A program made the position numbers and the translations under genes. From CAXMQZ01 sp963707075 (GTDB taxonomy: Bacteria; Acidobacteriota; Thermoanaerobaculia; Multivoradales; JAHEKO01), in the NCBI GenBank assembly GCA_963707075.1, contig CAVPOX010000002.1, positions 1,240,001 to 1,304,000 of the forward strand: a stretch of 64,000 nt of DNA, in the 5' to 3' direction. Of the stretch, positions 35,420 to 44,272 are shown in pieces; position 1 is the stretch's first letter; every line of letters begins with the position of its first letter. The notes beneath the pieces are model-generated. The model searched no databases. It worked only from the letters and a program-made list of their open reading frames with translations, and had not been told where the DNA came from.

Positions 35420-35752
35420 TCAACCCCCCTCGACAACATTGAAAAAGCGACCAACGAACGCTCGCCAAGCGTCCCTTTGGTCGTGCAGCCGCTTGGTACC
35501 GGCTGCAGTCAAGCGATAACTCTTGCGTTTTCGCTTGCTGCCTTCATCGAGCCAGTCTCCTGAAATCAGGCCATCCTTTTCGAGTCTGTGCAGAATCGGA
35601 TAGAGGGTCCCGTGCTGAAAGCGAAAGGCTCCATGACTCCTCTCCTCGAGCTCGAGAGCCAGTTGGTATCCGTGGTGCGGCCCGCTCGAGAGCACGGAGA
35701 GAATCAGAGCCTCGTTGCAGTTCCTGCTCAGACTCTGGATGTCGACGTTCAT
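35420..35752 (-). CDS. PadR-family transcriptional regulator
   Basis: 110 aa. Winged-helix core NEALILSVLSSGPHHGYQLALELEERS, then FRFQHGTLYPILHRLEKDGLISGDW, which is the PadR signature, and a short C-terminal dimerisation helix, so it is a subfamily-2 (short) PadR. It starts the operon at 35752. Two overlapping palindromes 15-49 bases upstream are the probable autoregulatory operator. Confidence 0.93.
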   Translation of the reverse strand: MNVDIQSLSRNCNEALILSVLSSGPHHGYQLALELEERSHGAFRFQHGTLYPILHRLEKDGLISGDWLDEGSKRKRKSYRLTAAGTKRLHDQRDAWRAFVGRFFNVVEGG

Positions 35753-35766
35753 GATGGACGAACCTT

Positions 35767-35801
35767 TATATAGACATTCTATATATAGATACTCTATATA
35801 T
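35767..35801. promoter_or_regulatory. Two overlapping palindromes, probable PadR operator/promoter
   Basis: Box 1 is TATATAGA at 35767-35774, spacer CAT, TCTATATA at 35778-35785. Box 2 is TATATAGA at 35782-35789, spacer TAC, TCTATATA at 35793-35800, and gains a further paired A/T on each flank. The boxes share four bases and are offset by 15. The block is strikingly AT-rich in GC-rich DNA and begins 15 bases before the padR start codon. It also supplies TATA-like -10 sequences, so binding would block transcription. Confidence 0.75.
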
Positions 35802-35854
35802 CAAGCCTACAGGCCTGCGCCGGCCAGACCAGACAATGACTGACCCCTCGGAGG

Positions 35855-36916
35855 CTACTGAGCCACGGAGTCCCAGGCCGATGTCGACCCGGATTCGACC
35901 CCATCGACGAAGAGCAGGCTGGCAGGAATGGTGAACCCTCCGTTGTTGCTCCAGGAGCTCCAGCCGGCGCGATTGCGGCTTCTGACCTTCCAGGTGAAAT
36001 CGCCGGTGGAGAGCAACGGGCTCGTGTAGGTGCACACTCCCGAGCTACAGACAGAGCTCGCTTCCAGCTTCTGATCAACCACCGTTCCCGAGCTGCTCTG
36101 GACGAGCAGCCGATACCAGGAGGCACCGTTGGCAGCGTTCCAGCGTAACGTCACCTGAAGCTCCAGCACCGTCCCGACAGGAGAGACGAGAACAGGCTTG
36201 GCCGGTTTGAGGCTCGGCCCGACACTCTTATACCAGCGATTCGCCATCATGTCGTAGCCCGAGCCGATAGGGTGGCCTCGGTTGTCACCACACGGTGGAG
36301 GCCTGCCGGCGCAAACATCCGAGTAATGCTGACTGAAGCAAGCGGACTGGTTGTGACCGTGCACGTCCGTGTGACTCCAGGGGCAGAGCTCGTCCCAGTT
36401 GTCGACGAAGGTACGGCCGTTGTTTTGTGCCAGGTTGGCTACTTTGTCACGCAGAGACTTGACCGCAGCGTTCTTTGAGGTGCCATGTTCTCCGCTGGGA
36501 TGAAACCAGATGATCGAGGAGTGGACCGTCTCCACCTTGTGACCCTTGGCCTTGTTGGCGATCGTAGCCAGATTGGCCCGGATCGACTCGACCGAAAGAT
36601 TCATGAAGATGTCATTGGTGCCCTCCATCAACAGCATCACGTCGAACGGGCCCTGGTTGTTCAGCACGGCGTCGATGCGCGTTACGGCTTCATAGCTCTT
36701 CTCGCCGCTCTTGCCGCCGTTGAAAACCTCGCATACGCCCGGCGAGCAGTTCAACAGATCATCGAGGCGCCCTGGGTAACCTCCCTTGTTGGCGAAGTCG
36801 AAGTCGCCTTGCGTGATGCTGTCACCAAAGGCCAGCCAGCGAAATTCCTGGGCCTGGAGAGACGCCACGGGTGCCAGGCCGAGAAGCAGGAAGACCAGGA
36901 GACGTTGGGGCTTCAT
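35855..36916 (-). CDS. Secreted SGNH/GDSL hydrolase with fibronectin-like domain and DGFES-type tail
   Basis: 353 aa. Signal peptide ends at LQAQ. Block I is FGDSITQGD (nucleophile Ser), block III is GTNDIF, and the His-containing block V probably lies in the SDV...GHPIGSGYD region. Residues about 245-330 form a fibronectin-III-like domain (PVLVSPVGTV ... VRSRNRAGWSSWSN). The end, LLFVDGVESGSTSAWDSVAQ, matches the tail of the beta-helix protein at 23934. An esterase acting on extracellular polysaccharide or lipid is likely. The ATG overlaps the stop of the upstream propeller gene by four bases. Confidence 0.82.
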   Translation of the reverse strand: MKPQRLLVFLLLGLAPVASLQAQEFRWLAFGDSITQGDFDFANKGGYPGRLDDLLNCSPGVCEVFNGGKSGEKSYEAVTRIDAVLNNQGPFDVMLLMEGTNDIFMNLSVESIRANLATIANKAKGHKVETVHSSIIWFHPSGEHGTSKNAAVKSLRDKVANLAQNNGRTFVDNWDELCPWSHTDVHGHNQSACFSQHYSDVCAGRPPPCGDNRGHPIGSGYDMMANRWYKSVGPSLKPAKPVLVSPVGTVLELQVTLRWNAANGASWYRLLVQSSSGTVVDQKLEASSVCSSGVCTYTSPLLSTGDFTWKVRSRNRAGWSSWSNNGGFTIPASLLFVDGVESGSTSAWDSVAQ

Positions 36917-38031
36917 TCCGGTTCCCGCCAGTCCAACACGTGCTCGCTGGAAGGCCGAGCCTGATTGTCGATCGCCGGCCAGTGCAGACGCACCCTGCCG
37001 TCCCTGGCCGAGAGGACCAACGGTCGGTCCGGGGTATCGGCCCGCAGTACCGCCTGGCGACGAACGGATCCGCCTTGGTCCAGATCGAGCACCGTCCAGG
37101 AGGCCGGCATGACCGTCTTGTAAAGCAATCGCACCCCATCTTCGGCCTGCACAAGGCCCACCTCGACGGACCCTCTCGCGCCGAGGGTCTCGACCTCCGA
37201 CCAGACCCCGTCGGACAGCCGCGAGATTCGCAAACGGTAGTCGTTGCCATCGAACCAGCTCCAGGCAGCCAACGCACCGCCATCGATGGCGATGACATCC
37301 GGCAGGATATCGGGCACATCGTTGTCGGGATGGATTCTCTCTGGCGAAGTCCATTCACCCTCGATACGGCGGCTCCAGCGGATCTCATCGTCCGTCCCAT
37401 CGAAGGCTGGCCAGACGACCAGCCAACTCCCATCATCCAGGACGGTGCCTACCGGCGCCAACTGACTGCCAGGCCCGGTTGGGGAGATCAACTCGGGCGT
37501 TCCCCAGGCGTTCGCAGTCCAGGGTGCGGCCCGGATGGCCAACTGGTCATGCGCATCCCCTTCGGCCCAGACAAGCCCGACGAGGCGATCTCGCTCGATG
37601 AGCAATACTGGCTGACCTTGGAACTGCCCTTCACTTCGCGCTGGTACGGCCATCAGGTCCGTGATGTCATCGCGACTCTCGATGATCAGCAGCTCGGAGC
37701 CGCGAGTTGTCGGCAGTCGTCCGGCAGCCAGCCAGCCCGTTCGGGTCGGCTCGAGATCATGGAGCACAGCGCCCGGAGGCAGGTTGACCTGCATCTCCTC
37801 GCCTTCAAGTCCGCTCAGACGTCGCTCACCACCGTCACGGACGATCCAATACCCGCCCTCCCGGCCGGAGGACTGGAGCACTTCGGCCCTGGCCGGGACG
37901 ACCAAACCAGCGATACCGCAGAGGATCAATAAGATGCTAAGACAACTTCGCACAACGGAGGCCCTAGTGGGTACGGAAGAGATCGGCGACCCGATCTGGG
38001 CGCGAATTCTACTCGACGCCAAGCCAAACAC
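36913..38031 (-). CDS. Exported sialidase-like beta-propeller protein
   Basis: 372 aa from GTG 38031; a GTG about 25 codons later would also precede the hydrophobic signal (LSILLILCGIAGLVVPARA). The body has repeated propeller-like blades with WSRRIEGEWTSPERI, DYRLRISRLSDGVWSEVE and similar exposed Trp/Asp strands, resembling exo-sialidase-type propellers without clear catalytic residues. Translationally coupled to the SGNH hydrolase (ATGA). Probably periplasmic or surface-bound, recognising the same substrate as the hydrolase. Confidence 0.6.
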   Translation of the reverse strand: MFGLASSRIRAQIGSPISSVPTRASVVRSCLSILLILCGIAGLVVPARAEVLQSSGREGGYWIVRDGGERRLSGLEGEEMQVNLPPGAVLHDLEPTRTGWLAAGRLPTTRGSELLIIESRDDITDLMAVPARSEGQFQGQPVLLIERDRLVGLVWAEGDAHDQLAIRAAPWTANAWGTPELISPTGPGSQLAPVGTVLDDGSWLVVWPAFDGTDDEIRWSRRIEGEWTSPERIHPDNDVPDILPDVIAIDGGALAAWSWFDGNDYRLRISRLSDGVWSEVETLGARGSVEVGLVQAEDGVRLLYKTVMPASWTVLDLDQGGSVRRQAVLRADTPDRPLVLSARDGRVRLHWPAIDNQARPSSEHVLDWREPE

Positions 38032-38055
38032 AAAGGACCTGATCCACAGGAGAAC

Positions 38056-39042
38056 CTACCAGAGAGGGTGCACCAGCGGCTTGATGGACCGCTCGTAGAT
38101 GGCCTCGATCCGTTCCCGAACCTCCTCACTCAGGGGTTCCAACTCCAGTGCGGCGAGGTTCCATGGCAGCTGTTCGGGTCTCGACATTCCTGGAATGATG
38201 GTAGATACCTCGTCGAAGTCGAGAATCCAGCGCAGTGCCAGCGCTGCCAGGTCCTGGTCCTCGGGAATCAGGTTCCTGATCTCCTCGACCGCCTCCAGAC
38301 CCAGTTCGTAGGGAACACCTGCGAAGGTCTCTCCCTTGTCGAAGGCCGCCCCGTCGCGATTGAAGAACCGATGGTCACCCTCTCCGAAGGTGGTCGACCG
38401 GTCGTACTTGCCTGTCAACAGGCCACTGGCCAGTGGGACACGGACGATGATGCCCACGTCCTTTGCCACTGCTTCCCTGAAGAAAAGATCTGCGGGACGT
38501 TGACGAAACATGTTGAAGATGATCTGGATCGTCGTGACATTGGGGTACTCGATGGCCTTGAGGGCTTCCTCGACCTTCTCCACACTGACACCGAGATTGA
38601 GGATCTTGCCCTCCTCCTTCAGCCGTTCGAAGAGCTCGAAGATCTCGGGCCGGTAGTAGACCGCAGGCGGTGGACAGTGGAGCTGTATCAGATCGAGGGC
38701 TTCGAATTCCGTATTGGCGAGGCTCTTCTCGACGTATCCCCGCAACGCCTCGGGGGTATACCTCTCATCGACATGCGGGTTGATGAAACGACCACACTTG
38801 GTCGCGACGTAGACCCTCTCGGAACGACGTTGCACCACTCTGGCAACTGCGGCTTCACTCTGACGCTCTTCATAGACATCGGCCGTGTCGATGAAGTTGA
38901 TACCAGCATCGATAGCCGCGTCGAGAATCCTCTCGGCGTTCTCGTCGTCGAATCCGCTTCCCCAGCGCCCTCCTACTTGCCAGGTGCCCAATGAAATCTC
39001 CGACACTTCGAACCCGGTCTTCCCCAAACGTCGATATTGCAT
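38056..39042 (-). CDS. Aldo/keto reductase
   Basis: 328 aa NADPH-dependent oxidoreductase with TIM-barrel. MQYRRLGKTGFEVSEISLG is the standard opening; the catalytic tetrad is indicated by GINFIDTADVYEERQSE (Asp, Tyr), VATKCG (Lys) and LIQLHCPP (His). The ATG at 39042 has GGAGGAG upstream, so it is preferred over the longer frame. It begins 63 bases after the convergent-free MATE gene end and may be cotranscribed with it. Substrate unknown. Confidence 0.93.
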   Translation of the reverse strand: MQYRRLGKTGFEVSEISLGTWQVGGRWGSGFDDENAERILDAAIDAGINFIDTADVYEERQSEAAVARVVQRRSERVYVATKCGRFINPHVDERYTPEALRGYVEKSLANTEFEALDLIQLHCPPPAVYYRPEIFELFERLKEEGKILNLGVSVEKVEEALKAIEYPNVTTIQIIFNMFRQRPADLFFREAVAKDVGIIVRVPLASGLLTGKYDRSTTFGEGDHRFFNRDGAAFDKGETFAGVPYELGLEAVEEIRNLIPEDQDLAALALRWILDFDEVSTIIPGMSRPEQLPWNLAALELEPLSEEVRERIEAIYERSIKPLVHPLW

Positions 39043-39105
39043 GAGCTCCTCCACTGTCCGTACCACCTGATTCACATCTTCTCTGCCTTCCAGCCCTGGA
39101 TTCTC

Positions 39106-40413
39106 TCAAGGCTGAGGAAACACTGCACGGCTGGCCCAGCGCAGCGTCAACGAGCGCGCGGCCATGAACGCAGCCAGGGCAAACCACAGTAGGTGATTTT
39201 CCTGACGCTGGACCGCCATGAAGGCGAGGGGTAGAAAGACTCCCAGGCTGACCAGCATCGCGTTGCGCAAGCCCCGACCTGCCGTCAATCCCAGAAACAG
39301 TCCGTCATAGATGTAGGCAACGGCGCCGATTCCGAGCACCGGCACCAGCCACGGCAGAAACTCGATCGCTGTGTCGATGGCCTCAGGATGTGAGGTAAGC
39401 AGACCGACGATCTGTTCGGGAAAGCCCAGGAACAGAGACAACATGGGCAGAGTCATGAGTAGTCCGCAGAGCATGGCAACCCGCACGAGTCGCTGGAAGG
39501 CGATTCCATCGCCGGCTCCACCCAGAATCCCACCCAGGCTTTCGGACGCAAACGCTGCACCATCGACCAGATAGGCCACCAACATCACCAGACGCTGCAA
39601 GACCGTGTTCGCAGCCAGCACCACGGTTCCCATCAGCGCACTGCAGTTGGTGAACACGGCGAAAGCCGAGATCAACGCCACCGTGCGCAAGAGGATGTCG
39701 CGATTCAGCTGAAACATGGACTTCACAGCCTTTCTCTCGATGACCTCACTCCAGCGCCAGGCGATTCGACTGGGCCGGCGGGACAACAGCAGAAGACCTG
39801 AGGCGAGCATCATGTATTGGCTGATCGTCGTGCCGAGTCCGGCACCAAACGCAGCCAGACCCAGATGCACGATGAAGATGTAGTTGCAGACGATATTGGT
39901 CAGATTGGCCACTACGGTCATGATCAAGGCGGCGCCACTCTCCTCCCGCCCCAGATACCAACCCAGGAGGACAAAGTTGGACAGGGCCGCAGGAGCAGCC
40001 CAAATCCTCGCGTTGAAGTAGTCGCGGCCCGCATTCTCGACCTCGGGTGCTCCACTGAGGAGTGAGAAGCCCAGCTCGCGCAACGGTACCTGAAGGACAA
40101 GGATGCCACCTGCCAGAGCCAGGGCCACAACCAGCGAGCGATAGAGCGTGAGAAAGACCGCGTCGGTGTCTCCCCTGCCCAGGGCCTGAGCCGTGGTGCC
40201 TGTCGTGCCCATTCTGAGAAATCCGAAAGACCAGTAGACGTACTCGAAGAGCACGGCCGACAGGGCAACTCCGGCCAGAAACCGCAGATCATCCAGGTGG
40301 CCCAGCAAGGCCGTGTCGATCAGCGACGCCAACGGCACGGTAATGTTGGCCAGCACGTTGAGAGAGGTCAACCGGGCAAATCGCCTGACCAGAGACGCGT
40401 CGCGGGGATCCAT
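39106..40413 (-). CDS. dinF: MATE-family efflux transporter, DinF-like
   Basis: 435 aa with twelve predicted helices. PLASLIDTALLGHLDDLRFLAGVALSAV and YVYWSFGFLRMGTTGTTAQALGRG are characteristic of DinF-type MATE exporters, with LGWYLGREESGAALIMTVVANLTNIVCNYIFI later. Cation-coupled export of toxic organic compounds is the family role. The ATG at 40413 lies 126 bases from the divergent kinase gene. Confidence 0.92.
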   Translation of the reverse strand: MDPRDASLVRRFARLTSLNVLANITVPLASLIDTALLGHLDDLRFLAGVALSAVLFEYVYWSFGFLRMGTTGTTAQALGRGDTDAVFLTLYRSLVVALALAGGILVLQVPLRELGFSLLSGAPEVENAGRDYFNARIWAAPAALSNFVLLGWYLGREESGAALIMTVVANLTNIVCNYIFIVHLGLAAFGAGLGTTISQYMMLASGLLLLSRRPSRIAWRWSEVIERKAVKSMFQLNRDILLRTVALISAFAVFTNCSALMGTVVLAANTVLQRLVMLVAYLVDGAAFASESLGGILGGAGDGIAFQRLVRVAMLCGLLMTLPMLSLFLGFPEQIVGLLTSHPEAIDTAIEFLPWLVPVLGIGAVAYIYDGLFLGLTAGRGLRNAMLVSLGVFLPLAFMAVQRQENHLLWFALAAFMAARSLTLRWASRAVFPQP

Positions 40414-40538
40414 TCGGACGAGTCTATCCGCCGCTTCCCACGACCTCGACAGCCATCATTTGGCAGGCAGCATGCACTCGTGCACAACCTCGGGGGAGGC
40501 GATAGAATACCCGCGCAACCTCAGATCACAAGAGGAGG

Positions 40539-41186
<648 letters not shown>

Positions 41187-43142
41187 AATGGCCACAGGCG
41201 CACGACCTTTCAAGGGCGAAAGCGGCATCGATCTGGCCTCCAGCATCCTGAAGGACATGCCGATCACGGTCGACCGAGGTGCGTGGCGATCTTCCGCGTC
41301 ACCTGGCGCGGATCATCCATACTTGCCTCGAAAAGGACCCTCGGCGGCGCTATCAGTCGGCGCTCGACGTGCGCAACGAGCTCGATCGCCTCAAGGACGA
41401 GGTCAAGTCCGGATCGATCTCGGCTGTCGGCGACGCCGATCTCTGCATCGCAACCCGACCTACGAGTCTGGCCCCGCTTCCGCCGTCGGCTCCGGATCCT
41501 CGCCGGCGATGGCCTCCGGTCCTTCTTCGGCAGTCGATTCCGGCGCCGCGGCAGCCGCTCCAACGGGCCCCGAATCAGGAGTCGCTTCAGGGCCGGCGAC
41601 GGCTGTCCCTTCGGGTGGCATCCCAACAACGGCTGGCAAGGGCAAGGGTGTGTGGATCGGCCTGGCCGCCGCGGCCCTGATCCTGGTCGTCCTTGCCGCC
41701 TGGTGGTTTGGGCGCGGAGCGAGCGACTCCAAAGCGCCCGAAGCCGAAACGGGCATTGCCAAGCGCACATCAGCTGCGACAGCCGCCGCGGATACGACAC
41801 CCTCGGTCGCCGTCCTCCCCTTCGCCGACCTCAGCCCGGAGAGAGACCAGGAGTACTTCACCGACGGCATGACCGAGGAGCTACTGCAGGCGCTCGGTGC
41901 GATCGAGGGTCTCAAGGTTCCCTCGCGCACCGCGATCTTCGCTCTGAAGGACAAGGGACTCAGTATCGAGGAGGTGGGAGAACGACTGGGTGTCGCAACA
42001 GTCCTCGAAGGCAGCGTGCGCAAGTCCGGCGATCAACTAAGGATCGCGGCGCAGCTGGTTCAGGTCAGCAACGGTTTCGAGCTTTGGTCGGAGACCTACA
42101 ACCGCACGCTCGAAGACGTCTTCGCGGTCCAGGACGAAATCGCTGCCAGCATCGCTGAGGCACTTCAATTGACCCTCGCACCGGAAAGCATTCTTGGTTC
42201 TACCGGTCCTGTTGGTACAGACAATACCGAGGCTTACGATTTCTTCCTGCGAGGCGAGGACTACACAAAGAACGGCGGAACCGAGAATCAGAGGTTTGCC
42301 GTCCAGATGTACGAGCAGGCGATCGAAGCTGACCCCAACTACGCAGACGCATACTCCGGGTTGACCATGGCTCACTACAATCTATTTCAACTTGCCGGTG
42401 CCAATAGTGAAAACCTGGAAGGAGCGGATCGTGCAAGTGCCAAAGCGCTCGCGCTCGCGCCCAACAAGGCCGAATCCTACACAACACGAGCCGCCTATCT
42501 CGAGATCACCGGAGATCTCAAGGGCGCAGAAAGCATGTACGAGACGGCAATTCGGCTCGACCCGGAACGCTCTCAGACCTACCGCAATTTTGCCGGACTT
42601 GTGTACACGGAGGGAGATCTTCAGCGGGCAGGCGAGCTCTGGGAAAAGGCCGTAGAGATCGACCCAGAGGATCGAAATACTCTTGGGATGCTGCCGCAGC
42701 TCTACCGTAGCCTGGGCCAGAATTCCAAAATGCTGGAGGCCAATGGCAGGATGCTCGCGGCCGAAGAACGTCACTTGGAGCTCAACCCGGATGATCTCCA
42801 TTCCAGACTCTTGACTGCGTTTGCATTGCTAGAGCTCGGCCAACGCGACGAGGCTTTTGAGAGGGCCGCTGGAGTGCTGAACAGCGGAACCGACGACTCC
42901 ATGCTGCTCTATAACATTGCCTGCTTCTATGCCGTCGCCGGGGAAGCTGAGGAATCCCTGCGGGCCCTGGAAAAGTCGGTGGATGCAGGGAATACTCAAG
43001 CTGACTGGTGGCGCCAGGATAGCGACCTCGACAACGTGCGCGACGATCCCCGCTTCGAGGCGCTCCTGAAGCGGATGGAATCGAACAGCTAGCCCCGATC
43101 GACTCTCGGAATCTCGACGCCTCCACCGCTGTTGAGAATGAT

Positions 43143-44054
43143 ATGTCCATCCGACCCATCAAACGACTGATCAAGGCCAAGCCGACCACCGAGGGTGCCG
43201 GGGTGCATCTTCGCCGCGCCTTCGGCTTTGGAAACACGAGCGAGTTCGACCCCTTCCTGTTATTGGACGACTTTCGCAACGAGCGTCCCGAAGACTACGA
43301 GGCGGGCTTTCCGTGGCACCCGCACCGCGGCATCGAGACCATCACCTATGTCTTGGCGGGCAATGTGGACCACGGCGACAGCCTGGGCAACGAGGGCACC
43401 ATCGGTGCTGGCGACGTCCAGTGGATGACCGCCGGCAGCGGCATCATTCACCAGGAGATGCCCCATGGCGACGAGCAGGGGAGGATGCACGGCTTCCAGC
43501 TCTGGGCCAACCTCCCTTCGTCACTCAAGATGACCCCACCTCGCTACCAGGAGGTCCAATCGAAAGATGTGCCCGAGGTCACCGACGACGACGGCACCCA
43601 GGTCCGCGTCATCTGCGGTTCGGTCTGGGGCGAGAGCGGCCCCATCGACGGGATCGCCGCCGACCCCCAGTACATCGATGTGTGGGTGCCTCCGGGCAAG
43701 AGGAAGAGCCTGCCGGTCGAGACGACCCGGCACGCCTTCGCCTATGTCTTCGCCGGCTCCGGCAAGTTCTGTAACGCCTCCGAGCCGCTGGATGTCCCCA
43801 CTGAAGGCAACGGCTGGATCGACACGTCCCTCTCGGAGGAAGCCGACAACCGCTCCCTGGTACTCTTCGATCGCGGCGACGAAGTAACGGTGCAGGCCGG
43901 GGAGATGGGAATTCGCTTTCTCCTGGTCTCCGGCAAGCCCCTGGAAGAGCCCGTGGCCTGGTACGGGCCGATCGTCATGAATACGAGAGAAGAGCTGCAG
44001 CAGGCTTTCGCCGAGTTCCAGGCCGGGACCTTCATCAAGCACGCCTCGAAGTAG
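43143..44054 (+). CDS. Pirin family protein
   Basis: 303-aa bicupin. The N-terminal cupin carries the metal ligands in FPWHPHRGIETITYVL and SGIIHQEMPHGD (three His and one Glu), and FDPFLLLDDFRNE is the usual pirin opening. Bacterial pirins are reported as quercetinases or redox modulators. It starts 50 bases after the kinase gene on the same strand, without overlap, so cotranscription is possible. Confidence 0.93.
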   Translation: MSIRPIKRLIKAKPTTEGAGVHLRRAFGFGNTSEFDPFLLLDDFRNERPEDYEAGFPWHPHRGIETITYVLAGNVDHGDSLGNEGTIGAGDVQWMTAGSGIIHQEMPHGDEQGRMHGFQLWANLPSSLKMTPPRYQEVQSKDVPEVTDDDGTQVRVICGSVWGESGPIDGIAADPQYIDVWVPPGKRKSLPVETTRHAFAYVFAGSGKFCNASEPLDVPTEGNGWIDTSLSEEADNRSLVLFDRGDEVTVQAGEMGIRFLLVSGKPLEEPVAWYGPIVMNTREELQQAFAEFQAGTFIKHASK

Positions 44055-44068
44055 CTGCCGGCATCGCC

Positions 44069-44122
44069 GAGCATTCGCCTCGCTTCGCCAGAGGAGGGCG
44101 AGGCTGTGTTCGGCGAATGCAC
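44069..44122 (+). terminator. Imperfect hairpin after pirin gene
   Basis: GCATTCGCC (44071-44079) pairs with GGCGAATGC (44112-44120), and nested GCCTCGC (44077-44083) with GCGAGGC (44098-44104), sharing three bases. It lies 15 bases after the pirin stop and 150 bases before the next gene, and probably ends the kinase-pirin transcript. No T-run follows. The rest of 44123-44272 shows nothing recognisable. Confidence 0.45.
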
Positions 44123-44272
44123 GGCGACACCCCAAGCCCTAGAGACGTAAGCCACCGAACCGCCAGGCCGGCACCCCGAAGGACCCGGCGATCGGCTTGG
44201 ATCGCATCCCCAGTGCAGGTAGTGTTGGCCTCACACGAGAATCTTCGACCCGATCGCTTGGGGGAACACCCT

